Source of the DNA: Rheinheimera sp. SA_1
GTDB taxonomy: Bacteria > Pseudomonadota > Gammaproteobacteria > Enterobacterales > Alteromonadaceae
Length of the DNA: 64,000 bases
Direction: 5' to 3'
Assembly (NCBI RefSeq): GCF_001669775.1
Contig: NZ_LXWK01000018.1
Coordinates: 62,001-126,000 of the forward strand
Part shown: in pieces, positions 34,166 through 44,945 of the stretch
Layout of the letters: each line of letters begins with the position of its first letter
How positions within the stretch are numbered: the first letter of the stretch is position 1
Notes under the pieces: model-generated
The model's input: the letters and a program-made list of their open reading frames with translations, nothing else
Told to the model about the DNA's origin: nothing
The model's database searches: none
Program-made: the position numbers and the translations under genes

Positions 34166-34456
34166 ATGATTAACTATTTCCGTGTCCTGGGTGTTAAAGC
34201 CACAGCGACCGATGAAGAAATCAAAAAAGCATATAAACGACTGTCGAATAAATATCACCCGGACAAACTGTTGTCCGAGTCGGATGACGCCAAAGATCAG
34301 GCTGCGCTGCAGTTACAACGGGTGAAAGAAGCCTACGATGTACTGTCTGATGCTAAAAAACGCGCCGCTTTTATCAAAGATTTTAACAACGTGATAGTGC
34401 CGGACCCGACCGCAGCGATGAAAGAGCTGTGGGACCAATATTACCCAGCCGGTTAA
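34166..34456 (+). CDS. Minimal J-domain protein
   Basis: About 96 residues from the ATG at 34166; upstream in-frame sequence is poor coding and overlaps the space before rfbC. It is almost only a J domain: YFRVLGVKATATDEEIKKAY, then the HPD tripeptide in NKYHPDKLL, and VKEAYDVLSDAKKRAAF. There is no G/F region, zinc domain or client-binding domain. J proteins stimulate DnaK ATPase; one this small would rely on a partner, and the three genes downstream are candidates. Spacing to the next gene is 22 bases. Confidence 0.85.
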   Translation: MINYFRVLGVKATATDEEIKKAYKRLSNKYHPDKLLSESDDAKDQAALQLQRVKEAYDVLSDAKKRAAFIKDFNNVIVPDPTAAMKELWDQYYPAG

Positions 34457-34478
34457 CGAAACACAGACAGGAATAGCC

Positions 34479-35042
34479 ATGAGTAAAAAATTCGATCAGG
34501 CCAGATTACAACAACTGAAAACTGATGCCTTTGAAAACATTGAATCTTATAACGATCCAGATACGCCAAAAGCGCTGGGAAATTTCACCAGCCAGATTAA
34601 AAAAGTATTAGAAGCCGATCCGGAAATGCTGCAATCAGTACCGGAATATTTACCAGTGGCTTTGTTTGGCCGGGTGAAATTCACCGGCGAAGCCAAATTA
34701 AAATGGTCGCAGTGGCTGAAAACCAACACTTTCCCACTGTGGGACGATTTTAAAACTTCAGTCGCTTTTAATAATGACGATTTACCGCTGGTTAAAACCA
34801 TCCGCGGTTATGACGAAAACCTGCTGATCGAAGCCTGCGCCGTGCTGTTTATGCTGTCGAACGAATCTTCTACCCCGGCTAAACGCAGTAAAGACGACAG
34901 CGATGAAGACGGTTATGAAGAAGATTATGATGACGACGACCGCAATGAAGCGCAGGATGATTACGAAGGCCGCGACGAAGAAGACGAAGACGGCTATGAC
35001 GATCAATATGATGAAATTACCTTTAACAGGGAAGGTCGCTGA
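34479..35042 (+). CDS. Unrecognised protein with a very acidic C-terminal tail
   Basis: A 187-residue cytoplasmic protein, no signal peptide or membrane segment. Residues 1-130 are a mixed, mostly helical domain with several Trp (for example KLKWSQWLKTNTFPLWDDF near 73-91). Residues about 138-180 are almost all Asp, Glu and Tyr/Gly (DEDGYEEDYDDDD and similar), a disordered acidic tail. AGGA precedes the ATG. The stop overlaps the next start by one base (TGATG). I know no family; a chaperone-client or histone/nucleic-acid-mimic role would be a guess. Confidence 0.72.
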   Translation: MSKKFDQARLQQLKTDAFENIESYNDPDTPKALGNFTSQIKKVLEADPEMLQSVPEYLPVALFGRVKFTGEAKLKWSQWLKTNTFPLWDDFKTSVAFNNDDLPLVKTIRGYDENLLIEACAVLFMLSNESSTPAKRSKDDSDEDGYEEDYDDDDRNEAQDDYEGRDEEDEDGYDDQYDEITFNREGR

Positions 35043-35803
35043 TGAATAGTCTGATTGAAATTGCAGTCGCGGAAATTAAACAACTGGCAGTGGTTGAGCC
35101 AAAACAAGCCAGCAAAAAATTTGAGCTGATGGCCAACACCATGTCAGACGCGCAGTTGGTTGAAGTGATTGAAAATATTGATATTGTGACGCTGACCCAA
35201 ATCAACAGCCAACACGATATCTCGTTCCCATCGATTATCTCCGAGCTGATGACGCCGGAAAAAATCCGCGACATCGTCTGCCAGCAGCCGTTGTACTGGG
35301 AAGAAAAAATCAAAAACAATGCTGACGAGCTGAAGCAGCACACCTTCGATTTTCTGACCTATTTAATCCGTACCCAGGAAAGCGAAGAAAAGCAGGCTGA
35401 AATTCTGGAATGTATCGCTGAAGATCCGGCCGGTCTGTTTTATTTATCCATTCCGTTTATCGAGTTATATCGCGGCGAAGTGATTGAAGATGAAGACGAA
35501 ATCCACGATTTGCTGCACGAAGAAGAGGAAGATCTGGAAGAAGCCATCAGCTATACCGAGCGCAATATCAACGAAGAAGTGCATGGTTTAGGTTATGACG
35601 ACCCACGCAGTTTGCTGGCGCTGATCCGTCAGCTGACACCAGCGGTGGAGCAATCGATTAAAAGCCTGGTTCGTAACGAAAACTCCGGCTGGGAACATAT
35701 CATCAACAAGTTCGCTACTGAGCTGGTGATGCAAGCCAAAGAGAAAAACCAAGCCACCGACGAATACGCCGAAGTGGACGATATGTTCAGTTTTCTGGAT
35801 TAA
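35042..35803 (+). CDS. Unrecognised acidic helical protein
   Basis: A 253-residue, largely helical, acidic protein without signal peptide or TM segment. The middle (about 140-180) is dense in Glu and Asp (HDLLHEEEEDLEEAISY), and the end is MFSFLD. It is translationally coupled to the gene before it. Repeated helical hairpins (VVEPKQASKKFELMANTM, then QLVEVIENIDIVTLTQI) suggest a helical-repeat interaction module. I cannot name the family; its partner is probably one of the neighbouring proteins. Confidence 0.7.
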   Translation: MNSLIEIAVAEIKQLAVVEPKQASKKFELMANTMSDAQLVEVIENIDIVTLTQINSQHDISFPSIISELMTPEKIRDIVCQQPLYWEEKIKNNADELKQHTFDFLTYLIRTQESEEKQAEILECIAEDPAGLFYLSIPFIELYRGEVIEDEDEIHDLLHEEEEDLEEAISYTERNINEEVHGLGYDDPRSLLALIRQLTPAVEQSIKSLVRNENSGWEHIINKFATELVMQAKEKNQATDEYAEVDDMFSFLD

Positions 35804-35848
35804 GCACTGAGTTAAGCACTGAATTACGCACTTAATTAAGGGATCGAC

Positions 35849-36745
35849 ATGCAGTTAGCGTTACGCGACGCCAATCAGGGACCATTTTTAAGCAAAGTTA
35901 TCGCTTATGGTCAGGCGCAGGGCAAGCTCAGCGCCTCAGATCTTGAGAACATCAAAAGCAAAGCAGTGTTGATGAGCCTCAAGTTCGCCGACAAGTTTTA
36001 TAACAAGTACAAAATGCATCTGCTGGAACAAGCGGCGCACGACATTATCGGCGTCGCCAGTTTAGGTTTAGCCGAGCTGTCGGAGCAGGATTTAGACCGC
36101 GCACTGGCGCTACTGCAAAGCCCGGAAGGCATTGTCAAACCGTTCCAGAAAGGCTGGAGCATGCTTAGTCAGGTCAGTTTACTGAACCCAAGCCGCAAAT
36201 CTTTGTATGGTGACGTAGAAGCGCAGTTGCTGGCCGATATTGCGAGCCCACCAGACGCTGAAGAATGGTCAGGCTTGGCACAATATCAACATGCACTGCA
36301 GGAATGGCAGCGCCGCCAGGCGATTGCGGTATTAAAACAGACGTTTTTTTATCACACCCAGCTCGACCCATTCGAGCACTTTAACCTTGAAGGCATGCTG
36401 GCCGAAGTGGTGTTGTACCGGTTGTGCTGCAAAGGCGACAAGGTAAAACAGGATTTAAAACAACGGCTGAAGAACATCGAACTGCAAGACAGCTGGTTTG
36501 ACGTGACCTTCCTGCAAATCCAAACCCAACAAACCATCAGCTTGTTACCGCCTGGTTTTGCCGCAGCGGTGAACGAAGATATCGGTGATAACTTTGCGCC
36601 GGCGCTGCTCAAAACACTGCAGTTTGCCAAAGGTTATCAAAAACTACTCGCCGACAACGCCTCACCGGAACGTCGCGATGCGTTTGAGCATAAACAAGGC
36701 ATGCTAAACCCGCTATTGGGCTGGCCGCAGTATATTGAGATGTAA
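35849..36745 (+). CDS. Unrecognised 298-residue protein, last gene of the J-domain operon
   Basis: A 298-residue soluble protein of mostly alpha-helical character, neutral in charge, without signal or membrane segments. ALRDANQGPFLSKVIAYGQAQG opens it; FYNKYKMHLLEQAAHDIIGVASLGLAEL and a Cys pair in LYRLCCKGDKV near 190 are distinctive. It is 45 bases after the previous stop with AAGGGA before the ATG. A copy of the 52-bp inverted repeat follows it directly. The function is unknown; I describe it as the fourth member of an operon headed by a minimal J protein. Confidence 0.7.
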   Translation: MQLALRDANQGPFLSKVIAYGQAQGKLSASDLENIKSKAVLMSLKFADKFYNKYKMHLLEQAAHDIIGVASLGLAELSEQDLDRALALLQSPEGIVKPFQKGWSMLSQVSLLNPSRKSLYGDVEAQLLADIASPPDAEEWSGLAQYQHALQEWQRRQAIAVLKQTFFYHTQLDPFEHFNLEGMLAEVVLYRLCCKGDKVKQDLKQRLKNIELQDSWFDVTFLQIQTQQTISLLPPGFAAAVNEDIGDNFAPALLKTLQFAKGYQKLLADNASPERRDAFEHKQGMLNPLLGWPQYIEM

Positions 36746-36755
36746 TGTTAAATAT

Positions 36756-36807
36756 GGGGTCAGAGTCAATTGTTAACAGAAATCTGTTAACAATTGACTC
36801 TGACCCC
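36756..36807. repeat. 52-bp perfect inverted repeat (REP-like), copy 2
   Basis: Same 23-base arms as copy 1 (GGGGTCAGAGTCAATTG...), loop GAAATC. It lies between the convergent ends of the J-domain operon and the giant repeat-protein gene, 10 bases after the former's stop. Together with copy 1 it brackets about 3.4 kb that hold rfbC and the J-domain operon. Confidence 0.9.
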
Positions 36808-36832
36808 CACGCAACCTGCTGTAGCAAACAGA

Positions 36833-39800
36833 TTAAAACTGATACCTCAAACTCAACAACCAGCTGTTGACATCATTGGCTGCCAGATTGATTTGCTGAT
36901 AGCCACCACCCAGTTGCCAATCATTGGTGAGTTGATATTGCAGTTGTAATCCAAGCATCCAGTCATTGCCGTCAGATTCGGTGCGAAGCACGGTATTATT
37001 CACCCGGCTTTCAATCTCGGAATCCCAAAAAAACACCCCTACCGGTAATTCGAGGCGCAGCCTGTTATCTTGCCACAAGGTAAACCGAAACGCCGCACTC
37101 ACACCATCAACCAGCACCGGACTCACCGCTTTGAGCAATTCATGGTATTGACCGGGCGTCAGACTTTCACCACTGAGCTGACTGCTGGCATCCCCTAAAT
37201 CCTGATAACCCAACTCAATCGCGACCGACGGATGCAGTTGATATCCCAAAGCAACGCCGTAGGAAAAATCACTTTTATCAAAGTCGGTGATCGCGGTACC
37301 GGAAGGAAGCCCTGCCGCTAATGAGCTTTGCTTGCTGTCTGCACTGCTGTGACCCGCAGAGCCTTGCAGATACCAGTCAGCACTCTGGCTGATCGGGCTA
37401 AATAGCAGCATCACCGCGGCTGCGGCTCCGGCTGAACTGCGACGGAACACCGCCGCAGTTCCTAACAACAACAACGCCCATAACGTCATGCTGCCGCCGC
37501 TGGATTTGTTCTCGACCACCACTTCTTTAAAGGCCGTCACAGTGACCAGCACCTGGCCGGTTGCCGTCCCCCCCAAACCATCCGAGATGCTGTAGCTAAT
37601 GGTATCAACACCATCAAATCCGGATTTTGGGGTATAACGCAACCGCTGACCAGCTTCGATACTCACTGTTCCCTGGACGGCGGTGGCCGCAGTGACTGTC
37701 AGGTTGTTGCCGTCGACATCGGTATCATTGGTCAGCACCGCAATCACTATTGCGGTTTTGTCGTTGGTCGCAGCCACATCATTCACCGCGATCGGCGCGC
37801 TATTGCTAAAGACATCAATCACCAGCTGGCTACTTGCAGTGCCGCCTTTACCATCGGTGACGCTGTAGATCACCGTATCCAGACCGGTAAAGTCGGTATT
37901 AGGCAGATAACTTAGTTTTTGGTCAGCCAGAATCGTCACTGTGCCAAAACCACTAACCGCCTGGGTAATCGTTAAGCTATCACCATCGGCATCCGTATCA
38001 TTGGCCAGTACATTCACTACCACTGCGGTATTTTCTCTGGTCGATGCCTGATCGGCCACAGCAACTGGCAGTCTATTGCTACTGATGGCAACTGCAACGC
38101 CACCAGGGTCAACAATTGCACTATTGGCAATACCGTCAGCGTCATTCGGACCACCGTCTTCTACCCGAACCTGCACACACCAGTGACCTTCGGTTAAACC
38201 AGCAGTCCAGGCGGCATCACCCGGCGGCGGACAGAAACCACGTTCACCTTGGGTACTGGAGACTGAGTTTTGCCCGTTGCTGACAAAATCTTTCCAGCCG
38301 GTGGCATCGTTAAATTTACGATAAATTGCATTGGCCGGTACCGGTAACCGCTGTGGCAAGACCAGACTGTAGCTTTTACCCTGCTCTGGCAAACCATAGG
38401 CAATAAAGTCAAAGATACCGCCAATATTGACCGCCGATGTATCGGTATCGACTGCATCGTTTTCAATTTTCAGACCACCGGCATCCGTTTCAGCAGCCAC
38501 AGTACCTAAACGTAGACAGACCCCGGGTTCACCTTCGGCCACGAACTCAGTCTGCCCTAACAATTCGGTCGGCATCACATTACATTCGCTGATCGCATCC
38601 TGATAATCAGGGATACCATCACCATCCGAATCAGCAAACCCTTCCTGATTGTCAGGGACCAAATCGCCGTCAACGTCACTGCTACCCAATACCGGCAGAC
38701 TAGGTCTGACGACAATAAATACTCGGGAGGTGGTCGATAAATTTGGCGAGCCATTGTCGGTAGCAGTGTAGCTAACCTGATACAAACCAGGACCCTGCTC
38801 AGCCGGATCAAAACTCAGTTCTGTATCTGCTGGAGTGACATTTTCGAGTCGGCCAAAGTCCCAACTGCCGGTCAGTTGATCCTGTGTATTGGTGTCGGTA
38901 ACAGTGGCAGTGACAGTGACCACACCATCGCCTTCACTAATCGTCAATCGGTTCAGATTATTCTGCTCGACAGCTAAGGTCACCACAGGCGCAATATTGG
39001 CTTCAGTGATCACGATACGACTACTGCGTTTGCTGCCGCGATTGACACTGCTGTCCAACGTGATATCGATATTTTCTGGCGAATCGGCGAGTCCATCCTC
39101 CAGCACGTTAAAACGAACACTTGTGCTGGTGCCGGAGCTGATTTCAGCGACACCTGAGACCAACGTATGATCATTCGCCCCGGCACTGCCACTGACCGAA
39201 TATGGCACTAACACCGGATACGAAGGTGCCGTTCCATTCAGGATCACCTCAACCACCACTTCATTGCCTTCGGTAACTAGCTGATCTTTGCTCAGAGAAA
39301 TCAACGGATTCACGCTTACCTTCTGCGCTTTAGTCGCGGTATTGCCATCCGCATCTGTGGCTTGCCAGTACACAATATGCTCGCCCGGCTCAAAGAACAG
39401 ACTGCCATTGATTAACGACACCCGCAGTCGACGGCCGTTGCGATCAACTGCAGTAGCGTTGCCAAGCGGTACCCTGGTAAAGAGCGCAGTCGCATTGACG
39501 GTGATATCCGCAGGCACAGTAATGACTGGCAGATTGGTAGCATCGCCACCGGTAATAATCAGACTGACATTGGCTGTGCCACGGCCGCCTTTGCCATCGC
39601 TGACGGTATAGCGCAAAGTGACCGGCCCTGCATACAGTTCCGGCACCGTCAGAGTTAGGCCCTGTGCATTAAAGGTAACGGTACCAACGCTCGAAGACGC
39701 ACCATCAATCGTCAGTGGATCGGTATCCACATCAGAATCGTTGGCCAAAACCGCTAACTGATACTGATTGTTGCTGGTCCGTTGCAGGTTAAAGCTGTCA

Positions 39801-42800
39801 TCAGCGGCTATCGGTTGGTCATTGACCGCCGTCACGGTAAGACTAATGGTCGCCGTATTTGAACTTAATTCAGCATCTTTGGCGATAAACCCAATACTGT
39901 CGGTGCCGTTAAAATCCTGCGCCGGGGTGTAGATCAGTAAATCACCTTGCAGAGTCGCTGTGCCATGTACAGGTTGGGCTGCAATTTCATAATTCAGCTC
40001 ATCCCCATCAGCATCCTGTGCCGTCAAAGTCAGGCTCAGCTGGCTGTCTTCCTCTGTACTGGCGGCACTGTCCGTCGCAACCGGCGCCACATTTCCTGCC
40101 ACAACTGTGAGGTTAAACGCCGCTAAACTGGTACTGGTGGTGCCATCAGACACGCTAATCACAATCCCTGAAGTTACGCCGACATCAGCGCTGGCCGGCG
40201 TACCAGACAAGGCTCCACTGCTGGTGCTAAAACTGGCCCAGGCTGGTTTATTACTGATACTAAAGGTTAAAACCGCACCTTCATCCGGATCTGAAGCTGT
40301 TGGCGTGAAGCTGTAAGGCGTTCCGACGTCGACTGAAGTTGCCGGAGTTCCGCTAATCACCGGCGACTGATTCGCCGGTTGCACCGTAATACTAAATGGT
40401 GCCAGCGCAGCGCTCTCGGTACCATCAGTGACACTGATGACAATACCGCTGATAGTACCCACATCAGCAAGCCCTGGTATACCGGTCAGCGCCCCGGAAC
40501 TGGTTGAGAAACTGGCCCAGGCTGGCTGATTACTGATACTGAACGTCAGCGTTTGTTCGTCGGCATCCGATGCTGCGGGTACAAAGCTATAAGGTGTTCC
40601 CTGCACCACAGTGGTTGCCGGTGAACCACTGATCACAGGTGCAGTATTTGGCAGTTCCGGTGTTACAGCATTCGAAGCCGCCGAAGCTGCGCCTGTCCCG
40701 ACACTATTCACCGCAACAACGGTAAAGGTGTAAGCCGTGCCATTGGTTAAGCCTGGCACTGTGACAGGTGAACTTGCGCCTGTTGCTGTCAACCCGCCAG
40801 GATTAGAAGTCACGGTGTAACCGGTAATAGCGGCACCACCGTTCGAAGCCGGGGCGGTGAACGCCACTGAAGCAGAAGCATTACCTGCGGTTGCAGTGCC
40901 GATGACTGGAGCTCCTGGTAATACCGCATTCACAGCAAAACTCCGACTCACTTGCGTTGCAGCTAAATAACTGCCGTTACCGGCCTGATCGGCATTAATA
41001 GTACAAGTACCTGCGGTAACAAAAGTCAGCACACCGATGGAGGTGATGGTACAAACTCCGGTTGTCGACGAAGTAAAGGTAGGTGTCAGACCCGAATCCG
41101 ATGTGGCAGTCAGTGTTGGGCTGGTCCCAAAGTTCTGCGCTCCCGGATTGGCAAAGGTAATGGTCTGAGCTGCGGCAGGCGTGATCGAGTTGGATGCAGC
41201 TGATGCCGAACCTGTACCTGCCGAATTGGTTGCAGTGACCGTGAAGGTATAAGCCACCCCATTGGTCAAACCGGTGACAATGATTGGTGAATTGGCGCCA
41301 GTGCCGGTCAGTCCGCCAGGATTTGCAGTCACGGTATAGCCGGTAATAGCGGCACCGCCAATACTGGCAGGTGCAGTGAAAGCGACACTTGCCTGGGTAT
41401 CACCGGCAGTTGCGGTGCCGATGGTTGGTGCTCCAGGCACTACTGCACTAACAGTAAAGGTTTGACTGACTTGTGGTGCCACCAAATATGAACCGTCGCC
41501 AGCCTGATCGGCATTGATGGTACAGCTGCCAGCAGTGACAAAAGTCAGTAAGCCGCCGCTGGTAATGGTACAAACCCCGGTGGTGGCTGAAGTGAAAGTC
41601 ACCACATAACCGCCTCCGGCTGAGGAAGTAGCGGTCAACGTTGGCGTGGTGCCAAAATTCTGAGTACCCGGATTATTAAAGGTAATGGTTTGTGGGGCGG
41701 CCGGTGTCACCGAATTGGATGCCGCCGAAGCAGCGCCTTCACCCGCGGAGTTGGTGGCGGTGACGGTAAAGGTATAAGCCAAACCATTGGTTAAGCCCGT
41801 GACCGTCACCGGCGAACTGGAACCAGTGGCAGTGGCACCACCTGGGCTGGCAGTGACGGTATAACCACTGGCAATTATTGCCGCGCCACCGGTGCTGACT
41901 GGCGCAGTGAAAGTGACGGTCGCTTCAGTATCGCCAGCAGTTGCCGTCCCAATGGTTGGTGCACCAGGCACTATCGCATTGACGGTAAAGGTTCGGCTTA
42001 CTGTGGTCGCGGCGTTCCAGGCGGAATTCCCCGCCTGATCGGCATCGATGCTACAACTACCAGCAGTAACGAAGGTCAGAGTTCCAGTACTGGTAATGGT
42101 ACAAACTCCGGTTGTCGACGAACTAAAACTAACCGCAAGCGTGGAAGATGCACTGGCTGTAGGCCCCAGATCGGGTGTTGTACCAAAGTTTTGTGCCCCA
42201 GGATTCGGAAAGGTAATGGTCTGGTCGCCTTTAGGCGTCGCCGAAGCCGAAGCGCCAGAAGCAACACTGGTGCCGATTGCGTTGGTTGCGGTCACGGTAA
42301 AGGTATAAGCAGTACCGTTGGTTAAGCCCGTCACTGCGATAGGGGATGTGGTAAAACCAAAACCACCGGCTGAAATACCGCCGGGGTTCGAAGTGACGGT
42401 ATACCCGGTGATTGCGGCACCACCATTACTGCCCGGGGCACTAAAAGCTACAGACACTTGACCATCACCTGCGGTTGCGGCGCCGATAGTCGGGGCATCA
42501 GGTGCCGATAAGGCATTGCTTGTAGTGATGCCATTGCCGGTTAAATCAGCCACCACCACAGCAGCATCTGCACCCGCAGTCCAATCTTCAGCTGCCGCAA
42601 GATTATAAGTTGTAGCATCTACTGAGCTGGTGCCGTTTTTATTCAGTATTAAGTTCACGGCATTGCGGTCTGTCGCACTCAAGGTCAAGGTAAAACTGCT
42701 ACCAGAAGTAATTTCTACATCTGCGGTATCGGTCAGGCTATAAGTTGCAGCACCTTCGCCGGTCAAAGTAAATTTATTGGCAACGACGTCGTTGGTTGCA

Positions 42801-44815
42801 CCCGCCAGTTTAAGAAAACCAGCGCCGGTCACTACCAGTGCACCTGTTGCGGCATTATAAGTGGCACTGGTCACAGTCGGCACCGCTACATTGCTGACGG
42901 TAATACCATTGCCAGTTAGATCAGCAATCATGACTGCAGCATCCGCACCTGCCTGCCAATCTTCGGCAGCAGCCAGATTGTAGGTGGTGGCACCGGTTGA
43001 TGAGGTGCCATTTTTATTCAGCATTTGGTTTATTGCGGACCTGTCTGTTGCGCTGAAGGTCAGGGCAAAGCCAGTACCAGAAGAGATTTCAACATTCGAG
43101 GTATCCGTCAGGGTATAAGTGCTGCCACCTTCACCTGTCAGTGTAAATTTATTGGCAACAATATCGTTGCTGGCACCACTGGCCATTTTCAAACCAGAGC
43201 CAGTAACTGTGAGTACGCCGGTGCTCGCATCATAAGTCGCCGATGTCACTGCAGGTACCGCCACATTAGAGACCGTTATCCCATTTCCGGTAAGGTCCGC
43301 TGTCGCCGCCGAGTCTGCGATAAAACCAGCGGCCCCGGCCAGATTGTATGTGGTGCCACCGGTAGAACTGGTGCCATTTTTGTTCACAATCAGATTCACT
43401 GCTGCGCGATCAGTAGCACTGAGCGTCAGCGTAAATGCCGTAGCCGAAGATATTTCGACATTGGCGGTATCGGTCAGCGTGTAAGTGCTGCCCCCTTCGC
43501 CATTCAAGGTGAATTTATTGGCGACAACATCATTCGTTGCGCCGCCTGTTGCAGTGAAGTTGGTACCGGTAACGACCAATGCACCGGTGTTGGCGTTGTA
43601 GGTAGCAGACGTGATGGTTGGGGGCGGGACTACTGCATCTGCAAACACCAACTCATCCAGACTCACATACATGAGCTGATTACTACCGTCAGTAATCCTG
43701 ATCTGATCCACGTTCTGAAATTTAGCTGGCGTCAGGCCGTTTAGCTGCGTGTAATCATTATAAAAACTAACTGAGTTATCAATAGCTAATGTTTCACTGC
43801 CGGTAGATACCCCATCTCTAAACCCCTCAAATTTTATATGGGTATGTGCACCCAGATAATTGACAACCCGAATCCCCTCAAAGGAAAAATCTTCGCCACC
43901 CTGTGTTCTGATCACCGTCGACGCCGCGTCCCCTGCATCAGGAACCACACCGTCATCAATTTCATCTAAGCCATTATTGGCGATATCTGCCCAAAACTCC
44001 CAATGTTCGCCGGTATTGGTATCTGTCCCCAAGTTTGCAGCGTAAATTTCTATCACCACACCAGGAATATCAGCCGAATTCGCTTCGCCATCTGTGACCG
44101 TAGTACCAAGTACGTCTCCATTCGCTACACCGGAAAAATTCATTGAACCGGAAAACAAGCGACTGGCATACAACTGCCGGGCTTTGGCGGAAAAAGGTAT
44201 TTGCGTCTGAATATCGCCATAACCAGATTCCAGTGCCCAGTCTGCATTTTTCGCAGCGGCACCAGTGGCATTCGACGATGCAGCGACATCTGCTGAAGTC
44301 AGTTGTGCCAACTGACGGATAAAAGCGTCACCACGGCTGTCACGAGCAACATCACAACCATAAATAAGAATATCGCCGTCTTGCAGCAGACTGGCGCCTA
44401 TTTGTTTGAATTCTTTGCTATATCCCGCCACATTTGTCTGGTCGATGATGGTACTACCCAGTCTTATCTGCCCCTGCCCCCCATGGCTCACCACATGAAG
44501 TGCCGCGATATTTGTTCGATTTGCCAGTTGTTGCGCCATAAAAGCCACGCCATCCTGACCAGATGGCAGAAACACCACTTCAACAGCTGGGTCTAACTGT
44601 TCCAGCAGTGTCGAGGCATCTGGTACTGCCGCATCGACAAAGACAATTTCTGGCGCAGGCATTACATGAATATCAAGAGGTGATGCCTGCACTGGATTTA
44701 ACATCGCTAAGATAAAGCAACACATCCATGCAAAACCACGACTAATGCGCCTACCTAACCGGAGTGAATGAAGGGGTTTCATATAAGCAACTGGGATTGA
44801 CTTGCACCCTGACAT
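36833..44815 (-). CDS. Giant DUF4347 multi-domain surface protein with a terminal outer-membrane barrel
   Basis: About 2660 residues from the ATG at 44815, which follows AGGAG at 8 bases. A long signal peptide ends LNPVQA. In order: DUF4347 at about 55-200 ([30 protein letters not shown]); a unique domain to about 395; three Ig-like repeats of about 122 residues; a stretch of alternating Fn3-like ([11 protein letters not shown]) and [17 protein letters not shown] units; two putative-Ig (He_PIG-like) and several cadherin-like units; a Calx-beta-like unit; DxDGDG calcium loops; a choice-of-anchor-like domain; two more cadherin-like units; a GG-hydrophobic-RR segment near 2440-2459; a second signal-like stretch; and an OmpA-like 8-strand barrel of about 181 residues ending YQF. 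It is probably an adhesin or biofilm matrix protein. See findings on the fusion. Confidence 0.85.
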   Translation of the reverse strand: MSGCKSIPVAYMKPLHSLRLGRRISRGFAWMCCFILAMLNPVQASPLDIHVMPAPEIVFVDAAVPDASTLLEQLDPAVEVVFLPSGQDGVAFMAQQLANRTNIAALHVVSHGGQGQIRLGSTIIDQTNVAGYSKEFKQIGASLLQDGDILIYGCDVARDSRGDAFIRQLAQLTSADVAASSNATGAAAKNADWALESGYGDIQTQIPFSAKARQLYASRLFSGSMNFSGVANGDVLGTTVTDGEANSADIPGVVIEIYAANLGTDTNTGEHWEFWADIANNGLDEIDDGVVPDAGDAASTVIRTQGGEDFSFEGIRVVNYLGAHTHIKFEGFRDGVSTGSETLAIDNSVSFYNDYTQLNGLTPAKFQNVDQIRITDGSNQLMYVSLDELVFADAVVPPPTITSATYNANTGALVVTGTNFTATGGATNDVVANKFTLNGEGGSTYTLTDTANVEISSATAFTLTLSATDRAAVNLIVNKNGTSSTGGTTYNLAGAAGFIADSAATADLTGNGITVSNVAVPAVTSATYDASTGVLTVTGSGLKMASGASNDIVANKFTLTGEGGSTYTLTDTSNVEISSGTGFALTFSATDRSAINQMLNKNGTSSTGATTYNLAAAEDWQAGADAAVMIADLTGNGITVSNVAVPTVTSATYNAATGALVVTGAGFLKLAGATNDVVANKFTLTGEGAATYSLTDTADVEITSGSSFTLTLSATDRNAVNLILNKNGTSSVDATTYNLAAAEDWTAGADAAVVVADLTGNGITTSNALSAPDAPTIGAATAGDGQVSVAFSAPGSNGGAAITGYTVTSNPGGISAGGFGFTTSPIAVTGLTNGTAYTFTVTATNAIGTSVASGASASATPKGDQTITFPNPGAQNFGTTPDLGPTASASSTLAVSFSSSTTGVCTITSTGTLTFVTAGSCSIDADQAGNSAWNAATTVSRTFTVNAIVPGAPTIGTATAGDTEATVTFTAPVSTGGAAIIASGYTVTASPGGATATGSSSPVTVTGLTNGLAYTFTVTATNSAGEGAASAASNSVTPAAPQTITFNNPGTQNFGTTPTLTATSSAGGGYVVTFTSATTGVCTITSGGLLTFVTAGSCTINADQAGDGSYLVAPQVSQTFTVSAVVPGAPTIGTATAGDTQASVAFTAPASIGGAAITGYTVTANPGGLTGTGANSPIIVTGLTNGVAYTFTVTATNSAGTGSASAASNSITPAAAQTITFANPGAQNFGTSPTLTATSDSGLTPTFTSSTTGVCTITSIGVLTFVTAGTCTINADQAGNGSYLAATQVSRSFAVNAVLPGAPVIGTATAGNASASVAFTAPASNGGAAITGYTVTSNPGGLTATGASSPVTVPGLTNGTAYTFTVVAVNSVGTGAASAASNAVTPELPNTAPVISGSPATTVVQGTPYSFVPAASDADEQTLTFSISNQPAWASFSTSSGALTGIPGLADVGTISGIVISVTDGTESAALAPFSITVQPANQSPVISGTPATSVDVGTPYSFTPTASDPDEGAVLTFSISNKPAWASFSTSSGALSGTPASADVGVTSGIVISVSDGTTSTSLAAFNLTVVAGNVAPVATDSAASTEEDSQLSLTLTAQDADGDELNYEIAAQPVHGTATLQGDLLIYTPAQDFNGTDSIGFIAKDAELSSNTATISLTVTAVNDQPIAADDSFNLQRTSNNQYQLAVLANDSDVDTDPLTIDGASSSVGTVTFNAQGLTLTVPELYAGPVTLRYTVSDGKGGRGTANVSLIITGGDATNLPVITVPADITVNATALFTRVPLGNATAVDRNGRRLRVSLINGSLFFEPGEHIVYWQATDADGNTATKAQKVSVNPLISLSKDQLVTEGNEVVVEVILNGTAPSYPVLVPYSVSGSAGANDHTLVSGVAEISSGTSTSVRFNVLEDGLADSPENIDITLDSSVNRGSKRSSRIVITEANIAPVVTLAVEQNNLNRLTISEGDGVVTVTATVTDTNTQDQLTGSWDFGRLENVTPADTELSFDPAEQGPGLYQVSYTATDNGSPNLSTTSRVFIVVRPSLPVLGSSDVDGDLVPDNQEGFADSDGDGIPDYQDAISECNVMPTELLGQTEFVAEGEPGVCLRLGTVAAETDAGGLKIENDAVDTDTSAVNIGGIFDFIAYGLPEQGKSYSLVLPQRLPVPANAIYRKFNDATGWKDFVSNGQNSVSSTQGERGFCPPPGDAAWTAGLTEGHWCVQVRVEDGGPNDADGIANSAIVDPGGVAVAISSNRLPVAVADQASTRENTAVVVNVLANDTDADGDSLTITQAVSGFGTVTILADQKLSYLPNTDFTGLDTVIYSVTDGKGGTASSQLVIDVFSNSAPIAVNDVAATNDKTAIVIAVLTNDTDVDGNNLTVTAATAVQGTVSIEAGQRLRYTPKSGFDGVDTISYSISDGLGGTATGQVLVTVTAFKEVVVENKSSGGSMTLWALLLLGTAAVFRRSSAGAAAAVMLLFSPISQSADWYLQGSAGHSSADSKQSSLAAGLPSGTAITDFDKSDFSYGVALGYQLHPSVAIELGYQDLGDASSQLSGESLTPGQYHELLKAVSPVLVDGVSAAFRFTLWQDNRLRLELPVGVFFWDSEIESRVNNTVLRTESDGNDWMLGLQLQYQLTNDWQLGGGYQQINLAANDVNSWLLSLRYQF
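42515..43620 (-). repeat. Three tandem in-frame repeats of about 370 bp inside the giant gene
   Basis: Each unit encodes SATYxAxTGxLVVTG, then [23 protein letters not shown] and an [19 protein letters not shown] core of an Ig-like domain. Unit starts are near 43620, 43255 and 42880 on the minus strand. DNA identity is high enough that recombination could change the copy number. Confidence 0.8.
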
Positions 44816-44884
44816 GTTAACGCTCCTGGCAAATTGCCTTCCAACCACAGCCGGAAAGGTGATGAGTAAATATCAAAAACGACT

Positions 44885-44922
44885 GCAATCATCTGAACTA
44901 GATAAATGATTCAGATGATCGC
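44885..44922 (-). terminator. Hairpin after the tail-collar gene
   Basis: GCGATCATCTGAA and TTCAGATGATTGC (minus strand) make a 13-bp stem with one mismatch, followed shortly by CGTTTTTG. It lies 24 bases after the stop of the collar gene and before the giant gene start, and probably ends the collar transcript. Confidence 0.45.
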
Positions 44923-44945
44923 AACTCTGTAAATAACCGAAGGTG

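Noticed and set aside
36833-37510. Separate gene for the outer-membrane barrel
   Set aside because: The frame is open from the giant protein through the barrel, and the only internal Met near the signal-like part has no convincing RBS; kept as a fusion finding.
42515-43620. Regularly spaced direct repeats that could suggest a repeat array such as CRISPR
   Set aside because: The period is about 370 bp, the repeats are in frame within one long reading frame and encode Ig-like domains.
43025-43744. A 239-codon frame on the plus strand opposite the giant gene
   Set aside because: It is a mirror of the repeated Ig-like coding units; it has no RBS and its protein is low-complexity Cys/Arg-rich without family resemblance.
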